A stretch of 64,000 bases of DNA, taken from positions 26,224,393-26,288,392 of the forward strand of contig NC_083568.1 in assembly GCF_019925205.1 (NCBI RefSeq), given 5' to 3'. The notes beneath the pieces are model-generated. The model was given only the letters and a program-made list of their open reading frames with translations, was not told the DNA's origin and did not search any database. The position numbers were made by a program, and so were the translations under genes. The stretch is from Metopolophium dirhodum (lineage: Eukaryota; Arthropoda; Insecta; Hemiptera; Aphididae). Position 1 is the stretch's first letter. Each line of letters begins with the position of its first letter. Shown in pieces: positions 25,050 through 34,500 of this stretch.

Positions 25050-26870
25050 TTTAGTCATTTTTACGTTCTTACCTTTCATAGGAACAGCGTCCGTATATAC
25101 GTACTATGTGTCAATGAAGTTTTATTAAACTGAATAGTGCCAAGGTATATGTAATCTTTGAGTCATTTCAACTAGATAGGAACGAACTAAGAATTGACAA
25201 GCGCATACCCATCGTACCTAAACGAGTTAACAGTGCCATTCTAATTAACTTTAGAGAGTGTCATTAACTAGAGAATACGAGGGTAAGGCGTATAGTTGGT
25301 TTACCGCGTATTGTCTAATACCACAGTACCTACTAACCATTTATACAATTATACAGTTAAATAAACATGGAATTATAGACAGAGAAGAACATAAGTCAAT
25401 TAATTTAAAAAGCTTTCGGTTTTGGTTACGGCCGTGGTGTAACAAGATAAAACAATTGAGGTTTTATATGAATATTTAGAGAAATTTTAAAGATAGTAAG
25501 TCAAACATTGTGTAAAAATATGTATTATATAGTTACTTTAATTGATTTGCTGTCGCTTTTTTGATTTATTAGTGCGATATTATTGGATCAGTAAATTAAA
25601 GTTACATCAATATTACAATATAATAATGTAGGAGTCGCTACCCTTACGCCGACCCTTTGTTAATAAATAATTGAACACATAAAGTAATAATATTAAAAGA
25701 ATAGGATTTAATACATAATAATCCAAATGAACACAATACATAAAAAGTTAGCTTTTAAAAGAAAAAAAGGTATAACGTACATAACATAAAAAGTGTGCGT
25801 TTCGTAACACACACACAGTTGTACCAACAGAAGGTGGGAGGAGATAATGTAGCCAACATTACCCTAAAATAATACGAGTTAAATTCTAAAACACCTAGGT
25901 ATATCCAATATAGGACCACCAATGTAGGTAATAAACTATAGGCTATAATAATCTATAGTTATGGATATTATTTTCTGTTTTCAGCACGCTGGATAAAAAC
26001 ATTTAGGTACCTAAGTAAGACTCAAGCCACGGGTACGGCCACTTGGCCACTTGCAAGGCCAGCGTAGGCGTAACTAGGATTTAGGAAGGTAGGTATGCCT
26101 TAAACTTTAAAGTCAGCGGGGGGAGGCTTATATTTTGACATTTTTTTTTATAGCACATATATTTTTTATTGCATATAAGGTATGGAGTCACCTTCACACA
26201 GTCACACAGTTACCTATTATAACACTATTAAATATTTGTTTTACTAGTTTATATCTAATAGTAGATGTCGCTGTTGAAAACATGATAGTTAAATAAAATA
26301 CCAATATAAAGGACACTTAACAAAATAAATTCAACCCATCAAAGTAGGTAGTATTATCCATGGCTAAATATTTAGCCATCATATATACATATATATATTA
26401 GCCATTATATATTTAGCCATGGTATTATCTACATCGTGGTCCGAACACTAAGATGTTCTTACCAACATCAAAATGATGATAGATCGCGCTAGAGTAGTAC
26501 GATGTACTACCGTCACCATGGAATCACGATAATTTAAATTTTTAAAAATTCTAATAATTTAGATCCCAATTTATAATATTATAATAATATTGTGAAATTA
26601 ATGATCGAGCACCATTCAATAAACATAAACATAATCTAACTGCACGTCTTGAACGTCAAAAGTCAAAACACCAGACATTCGGAACCGCAGACAGAGGAAT
26701 GGAAAGATCCGTATAATACACCGATCGTTTGACTAGACATATCATCTAACTCCCATATTTGATCTATTATCATGGATGGTATTTTAGTTAGGTATTAATT
26801 CTCTGTGGCCAGATTGGCCCGGCGAGTTACCGAGACAATCCGGTGGGCTACGATAATTTTGGGCCGTTCA
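25050..26870. other. Intergenic, no gene seen
   Basis: Mostly AT-rich. Fragments at about 26030-26100 (AGCGTAGGCGTAACTAGG) look like a hAT-type end. A near-perfect palindrome lies at 26359-26424, listed separately. The segment 26800-26873 directly before the LTR is moderately GC-rich and unexplained. Confidence 0.45.
26359..26424. repeat. Long palindrome (hairpin)
   Basis: CCATGGCTAAATATTTAGCC at the left and ATATATTTAGCCATGG at the right are inverted copies around an alternating TA spacer. It could be the remains of a palindromic MITE. Confidence 0.6.
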
Positions 26871-26873
26871 AGT

Positions 26874-28561
26874 TGTAACGGGATAAAACGGAGTGCTCAT
26901 TTAGGTGGCGCACTCTCGTGGCCCGTTACCACACCGTCACATGTAAAGACTACCGCGCGCTCTTGCGATTGTAGAACCGGCGAAACACCGGCGAACGCCC
27001 AAACCTAACCGCACCACACAGCCACAGCTAGCGCCCGTGCAGTACCCGATTTCCGGACGCCTGCCGCCCTCCGGGAAATCACTGATTAAATAAAAACCCC
27101 TCAACTTAAAACCAAAGTTGAAAGTAATCCAGAATCCAGACCAGTAGAGCTATCTCCCAGGATATTTTAAGTGGTTTTAGGTACGACCGGACCACCCAAA
27201 GAGACCAAAACCGCTACCATAACACCACCCCTATCGCTACGGCCAGACTTAACATAAGTATAGGCCAACGAGCACAGCAACAGCACCCTTCGTCCCCTTC
27301 GCTGAGTGCGGCGAGCTAGTAAACCGGCCGGTACTTTGTGACCGGTAGACACGGGAACTTCCGCCAAACAATAGAACAGCGCCTTGCCTCCAGTCTGCAG
27401 AAGCCGGCCGGTATTTAATGACCGGCAGATACGGTGATGCCACAGACTGTTCCCACCAACTAGTGACGTTCATCCGTCCAGTTGGCTACCCTGTCCGCTA
27501 TCGTTGTTGAGAACGCCGAGCCATCGCCGCCGCCGTCCAACCCGTTACGCCCATTTATCCGAGAACGCCGAGCCGTTGCCGCCGCCGTCCGGACCCAGTT
27601 GTACCGCTACCGTTATTGAGGACGTCGAGCCATCGCCGCCGCCGTCTGATCCAGTTGTGCCGCTAAGTTTATCCGAGAACGCCGAGCCGTTGCCGCCGCC
27701 GTCCGGACCCAGTTGTACCGCTACCGTTATTGAGGACGTCGAGCCATCGCCGCCGCCGTCTGATCCAGTTGTGCCGCTAAGTTTATCCGAGAACGCCGAG
27801 CCGTTGCCGCCGCCGTCCGGACCCAGTTGTACCGCTACCGTTATTGAGGACGTCGAGCCATCGCCGCCGCCGTCTGATCCAGTTGTGCCGCTAAGTTTAT
27901 CCGAGAACGCCGAGCCGTTGCCGCCGCCGTCCGGACCCAGTTGTGCCGATACCGTTATTGAGAACGTCGAGCCATCGCCGCCGTCGTCCAACCCGTTACG
28001 TAAGCCTATCCGAGAACGCCGAGCCGTTGCCGCCGCCGTCCGGACCCAGTTGTGCCGATACCGTTATTGAGAACGTCGAGCCATCGCCGCCGTCGTCCAA
28101 CCCGTTACGTAAGTCGATCCGAGAACGCCGAGCCGTTGCCGCCGCCGTCCGGACCCAGTTGTGCCGCTACCGTTATTGAGAACGTCGAGCCATCGCCGCC
28201 GTCGTCCAACCCGTTACGTAAGTCTATCCGAGAACGCCGAGCCGTCGCCGCCGCCGTCACCCGACTGTACCCCGTTGTACCATCACGACCGGAGCAGTAC
28301 GACATTCACGAGGCTGCCCCACAGACATATACCTCATACCAATCAACAGACCCACATCGTGAGTTCAATGTATGATTCCCACCACTAAATGTATTCCCAG
28401 ATAAATCATTTGTATTTTTGTAAACTCTTTGAGTATTAATATTGATCAGTAAAAGAAAATATTGTAAAAATTGGATCAAAAATATTGTTAAAATATTAGT
28501 TGATGAAAATAAACGAATTATTCAAGTATAACCTAAACGACAACCGTCTGTTTTCATTACA
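26874..28561 (+). repeat. 5' LTR (1688 bp)
   Basis: It begins TGTAACGGGATAAAACGG and ends TTTTCATTACA. It is unusually GC-rich for this genome up to about 28300, then AT-rich. It contains two copies of CCGGCCGGTA followed by TGACCGG (about 27322 and 27411), the tandem array at 27494-28263 and an AATAAA signal at 28508-28513. It is 114 bp longer than the 3' LTR. Confidence 0.95.
27494..28263 (+). repeat. GC-rich tandem array in the 5' LTR (114- and 109-bp units)
   Basis: After a partial first unit come three 114-bp units (from about 27562, 27676 and 27790) and then three 109-bp units (from about 27904), each starting GAGAACGCCGAGCC(G/A)T and carrying two CGAGCC-plus-CCGCCGCCGTC halves. Frames are open on both strands, but 109 is not a multiple of three, so the reading frame rotates from unit to unit. 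This argues against a conserved protein and for a cis-acting or purely structural array. Confidence 0.9.
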
Positions 28562-28562
28562 T

Positions 28563-28573
28563 TGGCGCCCAAC
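28563..28573 (+). other. Primer binding site
   Basis: TGGCGCCCAAC lies two bases after the LTR end. It begins with TGG, the complement of a tRNA CCA end, and matches a lysine tRNA 3' end as used by gypsy-like elements. The exact tRNA is inferred, not checked. Confidence 0.8.
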
Positions 28574-28686
28574 TGCAGTGCTCGATTAGGAAGAAATTCC
28601 ACTTCGACCTACGAGAAGAAAACTACATCGTTATTTAGAAGAAAAACTACTTCGTGTCGATTAAGAAGAAAACTACATCTCTAACA

Positions 28687-31600
28687 ATGGCACCGAAGAA
28701 AAACATATCCGAAGAGGCTTTCAACGCGTTCCGAGCGGAAGTGGAGAGGAACGGTCAATATTTAGCTGACCAGCTGTTGCAGAAAATTTATAAGTTAGAA
28801 GAAAAGTGCAACAACCTAGAAGACGAGAGTAACCGGAAAATCGGAGAAGTTGTGGAAAACTACGAAAGGAAAATCGATTTGATTGAAGCTCAACTCCATG
28901 ATATAAAACTGAAATATGAGAATAGCAGTAGACAACCAGTACATAATGACTGTAATAATAAAAAGGAACAAATACACAACACTGAGATATCGCGTCCGAT
29001 ATTCTATGGAAACAACCGCGATGGACACCCAATAGATTTTCTGTACCGACTGGAAGAATATTTTGCAGTAAAACAATCATACGTCGGTGAGAAAATAATT
29101 ATTGTGGGTGATTGTTTAAAAGGAACCGCATCAAATTGGTTTTCTACCATCCGATTCCAACTCACCAATTATGACGATTTCAAGAAGGCGTTTATTGACG
29201 AATTTTGGTCCAGGGAAATACAAATCCAGGTATGGAGTCAATGTCTGAGTACAAAGCACATACCAAACAACACCAACTACCGTGAACATTTTGCCACGTG
29301 GGCAACCAAACTTCGACACTTAGAAGTACCACGATTGTCTGAGAACGAAATTGTAAAGCACATAGCAAGACACTACCCAGGATACCTCAGAGCAATATTG
29401 GTGTCACTACCCGAATGTACGATACTCACAGCCATGAAGATACTAGGTGAGGAAGAGCAAAGTGATCAACCCACGGAAAACAAAGCAAATAATCAAAAAA
29501 CTAACCAAAATGAATCCAACAACCACAGCCATACTCAAAACAACAACAGTTGGAACAACCAGCGGAGTAATGGTTGGAGCAATATGCCACCACGCAATAA
29601 CCGTTGGAACAACCAACCATACCGCAGCAATGACAAGCGAGGAGAGACCCAACAAAACAGCACACCACAAACGGAAAAAATCCAACAGGTGGCAACGAAT
29701 AGTGAAGAGCAAGCAGGATCTAGTGGCAATGAACAACATGCAATCAACTCATTGAATACCACTAATCAATCAGTTAGTCCGTATATTCAATGTACAATAG
29801 AAGGGGAGGAAGTCACCCTACTCATCGACACTGGAGCGACAATCAGTGTACTGACGAAGGAGGTGGTAGATATTATCACTAACAAAAATCCAAAAATCCC
29901 ACAGCTTCCAGTGACCGGGATCCAAATCAGTAACGCGGTCGGAAAAAAGATATGCAAAGTATCAAAGCAGATTTTCTGTGAGTGCAAAATAGGGAACGAG
30001 TATATCCAAACCAATTTCATTCAGGTGGAGAATCTCAATGAAAAAGGGATAATTGGAGCTGATATATTGAAAAAATATGACGCTCAAATCAAATTCAAGG
30101 AACAAGTTATTCAATTCAAGATTGACCAGACCATACACAAAATACCGTTCGCCAACCAAAACCCAAGAGTGATCAGCGCCCAGGAGCACTTACTCAATGT
30201 AGAGATAAGCGAAAATCCAGAAGAAGACCAAGTAGATCTTACCAGTGATGAGAAACAACAATTTATATCATTACTCGACAAATATGATGAAATATTTTCA
30301 GACAAACCAGGGAAAATTAAAACATTCCAGTGCCAGATACGAGTGAAGGCAGGGGACCCTATCCATCAAAAACAGTATCCCATACCAGTGTCCAGGATAC
30401 CCAAAGTGGACGCAGAAATACAGAGAATGCTCAAATTAGAAATTATTGAAAAATCTACATCACCATGGTCATCACCGATTGTTTGCACAGAGAAGAAAAA
30501 TGGCGACATCCGGCTCTGTCTTGATGCACGGAAAATCAACACCATGATTATACCAGACCGGGAGTGCCCCACCAACATGGAGGAGACACTGATGAAGTTC
30601 CGCGGCATGAAGTACCTTAGTTCTATTGATCTCACCGCCGGATACTGGCAATGTCCATTAAAAGAGGAGTGTAGGGAGATAACACATGTGCCAGGTCGAG
30701 AAAATGTCGGAGCTGACACATTGACTCGTTACCCGCAATCACCCACGGACGAAATGTCGATAAAAGATCGGACCATCGTCATCAACAAATTAGCCATATT
30801 AAACTACAGTCCAGAACTAAGGGAGAAATTCAAGGAACGGCACACAGTACAACAAGCCGACGAATATATTACCAAGCTGAAACAGCGACTAGATCGCCGA
30901 GCAGATCACAACTTAATCGAGCATAATCAATTGCTGTTCCGCAAATCCCACCAAGGGGAATATCAGGTCATTGTGCCGAAAGAACTCGTACAACCACTTG
31001 TCGTCGAGACGCACCAGATCTACGGACATTGCGGTACTTATAAAACATACAAACTGCTACAACAAAATCACCAATTCAAAAACATGTATCAAACGATCAA
31101 AAGGATCATCAAAACCTGTGATCTTTGTCAGCGGACCAAAATCAGCAACCGGATAGCCAGGGGACCGACACTGAGTCTGTTGCCAGAGAAGCCACTCGAA
31201 ATGGTATCGGCAGACCTGATGGGACCACTACCCAGGGGACAAGGAGGGTGCCGATACATCCTAGCCATTTTGGACCTATTCTCTAAGTACGTTAAGCTAT
31301 ATCCACTAAAACGCGCAACAACGGACACTATAGTCAAGAGGATAGTGACGGATTACATACCAACGGTTGGACTGTTCCAGAAGATTCTCACGGACAATGG
31401 AACGCAGTTTACAAGCCATAAGTGGAGTAGGATCATGGAAGGATTAAAAGTCAAAATTGTACATACCACGGGATACCACCCTGAAAGTAACCCGGTGGAG
31501 CGAACGAACCGAGAAATTGGTAGGTTACTACGAACATATTGCCACAAGCAGCATACTAATTGGCTCCGATGGCTGAGCAATATTGAATTTTGGATTAACC

Positions 31601-32040
31601 ACACCACTCACTCATCCACCGGCTACACACCTCAATATGTGATGTTTGGACAAAACACCCAACTGCCCATCACCAAACTCGTCACTTTCCCACCATACAA
31701 AGATGATCAACCTGTCCCGGATGTCATTCAGATCGTGATCAAGAAGACTCAGAAACAGGCGCAATTGCGAAACAGATTAAAGGACAAAGGCAAAACTTTT
31801 CCGAAATACGAAGTCGGAATGAAAGTACTAGTCAAGGAACACCGGCTATCGTCAGCTGAGGACCACGAGACGCATAAGTTATTCTTATTGTACCATGGGC
31901 CCTATCAGATCCACGAAGTACACCAAAACAATACGGTAACCATACGTACTCAGAGTGGAACCCAACGCACATACAACTTAAAAAATATCAAACTGTACCA
32001 CGAAGTGGGACTGCCTGCTGGGGTACCAGTTGAACATTAA
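28687..32040 (+). CDS. gag-pol polyprotein with in-frame RT/RNase H deletion
   Basis: One frame codes for Gag, protease, a reverse transcriptase stump and integrase. The start chosen is MAPKKNISEE in a good context (ACAATGG); an in-frame ATG 33 nt upstream is the alternative, and numbering here counts from it. Gag (to about 340) has a coiled-coil start, the capsid-like GDCLKGTASNWFSTI and an Asn/Gln-rich tail without a zinc knuckle. Protease has LIDTGAT near 390. RT begins near 555 and keeps motif A (SSIDLTAGYWQ, D659), but at about 670-675 it jumps to HVPGRENVGADTLTR, normally the end of RNase H; the YxDD motif is gone. Integrase follows: HHCC finger (H787 to C825), catalytic D854, D914 and E949, GPY at 1082-1084. 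No stop or frameshift interrupts it. Confidence 0.93.
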   Translation: MAPKKNISEEAFNAFRAEVERNGQYLADQLLQKIYKLEEKCNNLEDESNRKIGEVVENYERKIDLIEAQLHDIKLKYENSSRQPVHNDCNNKKEQIHNTEISRPIFYGNNRDGHPIDFLYRLEEYFAVKQSYVGEKIIIVGDCLKGTASNWFSTIRFQLTNYDDFKKAFIDEFWSREIQIQVWSQCLSTKHIPNNTNYREHFATWATKLRHLEVPRLSENEIVKHIARHYPGYLRAILVSLPECTILTAMKILGEEEQSDQPTENKANNQKTNQNESNNHSHTQNNNSWNNQRSNGWSNMPPRNNRWNNQPYRSNDKRGETQQNSTPQTEKIQQVATNSEEQAGSSGNEQHAINSLNTTNQSVSPYIQCTIEGEEVTLLIDTGATISVLTKEVVDIITNKNPKIPQLPVTGIQISNAVGKKICKVSKQIFCECKIGNEYIQTNFIQVENLNEKGIIGADILKKYDAQIKFKEQVIQFKIDQTIHKIPFANQNPRVISAQEHLLNVEISENPEEDQVDLTSDEKQQFISLLDKYDEIFSDKPGKIKTFQCQIRVKAGDPIHQKQYPIPVSRIPKVDAEIQRMLKLEIIEKSTSPWSSPIVCTEKKNGDIRLCLDARKINTMIIPDRECPTNMEETLMKFRGMKYLSSIDLTAGYWQCPLKEECREITHVPGRENVGADTLTRYPQSPTDEMSIKDRTIVINKLAILNYSPELREKFKERHTVQQADEYITKLKQRLDRRADHNLIEHNQLLFRKSHQGEYQVIVPKELVQPLVVETHQIYGHCGTYKTYKLLQQNHQFKNMYQTIKRIIKTCDLCQRTKISNRIARGPTLSLLPEKPLEMVSADLMGPLPRGQGGCRYILAILDLFSKYVKLYPLKRATTDTIVKRIVTDYIPTVGLFQKILTDNGTQFTSHKWSRIMEGLKVKIVHTTGYHPESNPVERTNREIGRLLRTYCHKQHTNWLRWLSNIEFWINHTTHSSTGYTPQYVMFGQNTQLPITKLVTFPPYKDDQPVPDVIQIVIKKTQKQAQLRNRLKDKGKTFPKYEVGMKVLVKEHRLSSAEDHETHKLFLLYHGPYQIHEVHQNNTVTIRTQSGTQRTYNLKNIKLYHEVGLPAGVPVEH

Positions 32041-32052
32041 CAATTATACAAT

Positions 32053-32117
32053 AAAAAAAAAAAAAATATAAAAAAAAAAAAAAAAAAAAAAAAAACACAA
32101 AAAAAAAAAAAAAAAAA
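32053..32117 (+). repeat. A-rich tracts after pol
   Basis: Three nearly pure A-runs interrupted by TAT and CAC lie just after the gag-pol stop. Such a tract inside an LTR element is unusual; it could be an expanded A-rich sequence or the scar of an internal deletion or template switch at a poly(A) end. Confidence 0.8.
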
Positions 32118-32275
32118 CTTATCAAGGAGCCTATAATAAACTCAAGGAGACAGTATTCACAGCAAAGAAATTCATGAAAGAGTTCGAAGGAATGTCCAAG
32201 ACCCAGCTCAAAATACAGATGTACAAAGAAAAGACAAGACAGATAAAAGCGTTAAAACAACAGCATCGGCAATGA
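32117..32275 (+). pseudogene. Short open remnant after the A-tracts
   Basis: A 52-codon open stretch ending in TGA reads AYNKLKETVFTAKKFMKEF and KTQLKIQMYKEKTRQIKALK: lysine-rich, probably helical, with no start codon near its beginning. It is in a different frame from gag-pol. It may be the end of a third ORF lost by deletion. I do not recognise it. Confidence 0.35.
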
Positions 32276-32343
32276 AGAAACAAGCCACATCTAAAGTTTT
32301 TAGTTTTACAGAATAACTCGGATCTCACTATTCATGTAAAACT

Positions 32344-32354
32344 AAAAAAGGGGA
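32344..32354 (+). other. Polypurine tract
   Basis: AAAAAAGGGGA ends three bases before the 3' LTR, the expected place and composition for the plus-strand primer. Confidence 0.8.
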
Positions 32355-32357
32355 CTA

Positions 32358-33931
32358 TGTAACGGGATAAAACGGAGTGCTCATTTAGGTGGCGCACTCT
32401 CGTGGCCCGTTACCACACCGTCACATGTAAAGACTACCGCGCGCTCTTGCGATTGTAGAACCGGCGAAACACCGGCGAACGCCCAAACCTAACCGCACCA
32501 CACAGCCACAGCTAGCGCCCGTGCAGTACCCGATTTCCGGACGCCTGCCGCCCTCCGGGAAATCACTGATTAAATAAAAACCCCTCAACTTAAAACCAAA
32601 GTTGAAAGTAATCCAGAATCCAGACCAGTAGAGCTATCTCCCAGGATATTTTAAGTGGTTTTAGGTACGACCGGACCACCCAAAGAGACCAAAACCGCTA
32701 CCATAACACCACCCCTATCGCTACGGCCAGACTTAACATAAGTATAGGCCAACGAGCACAGCAACAGCACCCTTCGTCCCCTTCGCTGAGTGCGGCGAGC
32801 TAGTAAACCGGCCGGTACTTTGTGACCGGTAGACACGGGAACTTCCGCCAAACAATAGAACAGCGCCTTGCCTCCAGTCTGCAGAAGCCGGCCGGTATTT
32901 AATGACCGGCAGATACGGTGATGCCACAGACTGTTCCCACCAACTAGTGACGTTCATCCGTCCAGTTGGCTACCCTGTCCGCTATCGTTGTTGAGAACGC
33001 CGAGCCATCGCCGCCGCCGTCCAACCCGTTACGCCCATTTATCCGAGAACGCCGAGCCGTTGCCGCCGCCGTCCGGACCCAGTTGTACCGCTACCGTTAT
33101 TGAGGACGTCGAGCCATCGCCGCCGCCGTCTGATCCAGTTGTGCCGCTAAGTTTATCCGAGAACGCCGAGCCGTTGCCGCCGCCGTCCGGACCCAGTTGT
33201 ACCGCTACCGTTATTGAGGACGTCGAGCCATCGCCGCCGCCGTCTGATCCAGTTGTGCCGCTAAGTTTATCCGAGAACGCCGAGCCGTTGCCGCCGCCGT
33301 CCGGACCCAGTTGTGCCGATACCGTTATTGAGAACGTCGAGCCATCGCCGCCGTCGTCCAACCCGTTACGTAAGCCTATCCGAGAACGCCGAGCCGTTGC
33401 CGCCGCCGTCCGGACCCAGTTGTGCCGATACCGTTATTGAGAACGTCGAGCCATCGCCGCCGTCGTCCAACCCGTTACGTAAGTCGATCCGAGAACGCCG
33501 AGCCGTTGCCGCCGCCGTCCGGACCCAGTTGTGCCGCTACCGTTATTGAGAACGTCGAGCCATCGCCGCCGTCGTCCAACCCGTTACGTAAGTCTATCCG
33601 AGAACGCCGAGCCGTCGCCGCCGCCGTCACCCGACTGTACCCCGTTGTACCATCACGACCGGAGCAGTACGACATTCACGAGGCTGCCCCACAGACATAT
33701 ACCTCATACCAATCAACAGACCCACATCGTGAGTTCAATGTATGATTCCCACCACTAAATGTATTCCCAGATAAATCATTTGTATTTTTGTAAACTCTTT
33801 GAGTATTAATATTGATCAGTAAAAGAAAATATTGTAAAAATTGGATCAAAAATATTGTTAAAATATTAGTTGATGAAAATAAACGAATTATTCAAGTATA
33901 ACCTAAACGACAACCGTCTGTTTTCATTACA
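32358..33931 (+). repeat. 3' LTR (1574 bp)
   Basis: It reads the same as the 5' LTR by eye throughout, except that the array holds two instead of three 114-bp units, exactly accounting for the 114-bp length difference. AATAAA is at 33878-33883. The GC-rich array runs from about 32978 to 33633. Confidence 0.95.
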
Positions 33932-34032
33932 AAGTCATGACTGAAAATATGTTAATAGTTTGAAGAAATTAAGACTTTAAAATAAAAAAAAAACTATGCA
34001 CGGAATGAGACCCGAGGGCCGCCGGTTAAAGT

Positions 34033-34500
34033 CAGTGTTCGGACTTATCTAGATAAATTTATCTAGATGAATATCTAGATAATTATTTGTTCAATCTTTT
34101 ATCTTATCTAGATAAATAGTTACAAGGTATCTAAACGTTCATCTTAGATAATTTTTTTACTCGTCTAAATGAATTCATCTAGATACATTTTTTATGATAG
34201 AAATCGCGAAATTGTACAAACGCATTTAAATATTTATACAGATTCTCAAACCAAGTTTATGGTTTATAAATAATGTAATTATTTTTATTTATATCATTAT
34301 TATTATTATTATTATTATGTTCCTAGTGCCCAACTAAAATATACCTAAATTTAAAAACCAATTTAAAAAAAAATTGTATCTTTATCTTTATCTAGATAAA
34401 TATGAGTTAAGTTATCTTTTATCTCTATCTAGATACATTAGAGTAGCATTATCTTTATCTTTATCTAGATAAAAAAAATACTTATCTAATCCGAACACTG
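34033..34500. mobile_element. hAT-type MITE rich in ATCTAGATAA motifs
   Basis: The ends are CAGTGTTCGGACTTATCTAG and the complement of CTTATCTAATCCGAACACTG, inverted repeats with a small gap. The 8-bp target duplication GTTAAAGT is perfect at 34025-34032 and 34501-34508, as for hAT elements. The interior is built from many ATCTAGATAA variants, most in subterminal zones, plus an (ATT)n run at about 34293-34318. It has no coding capacity. Confidence 0.88.

Larger units (their letters stand above)
26874..33931 (+). mobile_element. Ty3/gypsy-type LTR retrotransposon, internally deleted
   Basis: This is a complete insertion: 5' LTR 26874-28561, internal region 28562-32357, 3' LTR 32358-33931. LTRs begin TGTAA and end TTACA, and a 4-bp target duplication AAGT stands at 26870-26873 and 33932-33935. 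PBS, gag-pol, polypurine tract and 3' LTR are in canonical order, and integrase follows reverse transcriptase, which with the GPY module places it in Ty3/gypsy. No envelope-like gene is visible. The second half of reverse transcriptase and most of RNase H are missing while the frame stays open, so it cannot copy itself unaided. The LTRs look identical apart from one 114-bp repeat unit, so the insertion is young. Confidence 0.95.

Noticed and set aside
27545..27991. Long minus-strand and plus-strand ORFs in the LTR arrays (Gly/Asp/Ser- or Pro/Ser-rich)
   Set aside because: They are open because the GC-rich repeat lacks stops in several frames at once. The 109-bp units rotate the frame and there is no domain, so I do not treat them as proteins.
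27494..28263. Possible CRISPR-like array
   Set aside because: The units are contiguous tandem repeats of 109-114 bp with no unique spacers, in a eukaryotic LTR.
32041..32357. Envelope-like gene after pol
   Set aside because: The region is only about 300 bp, with A-tracts and a 52-codon remnant; no signal peptide, membrane segment or glycoprotein features.
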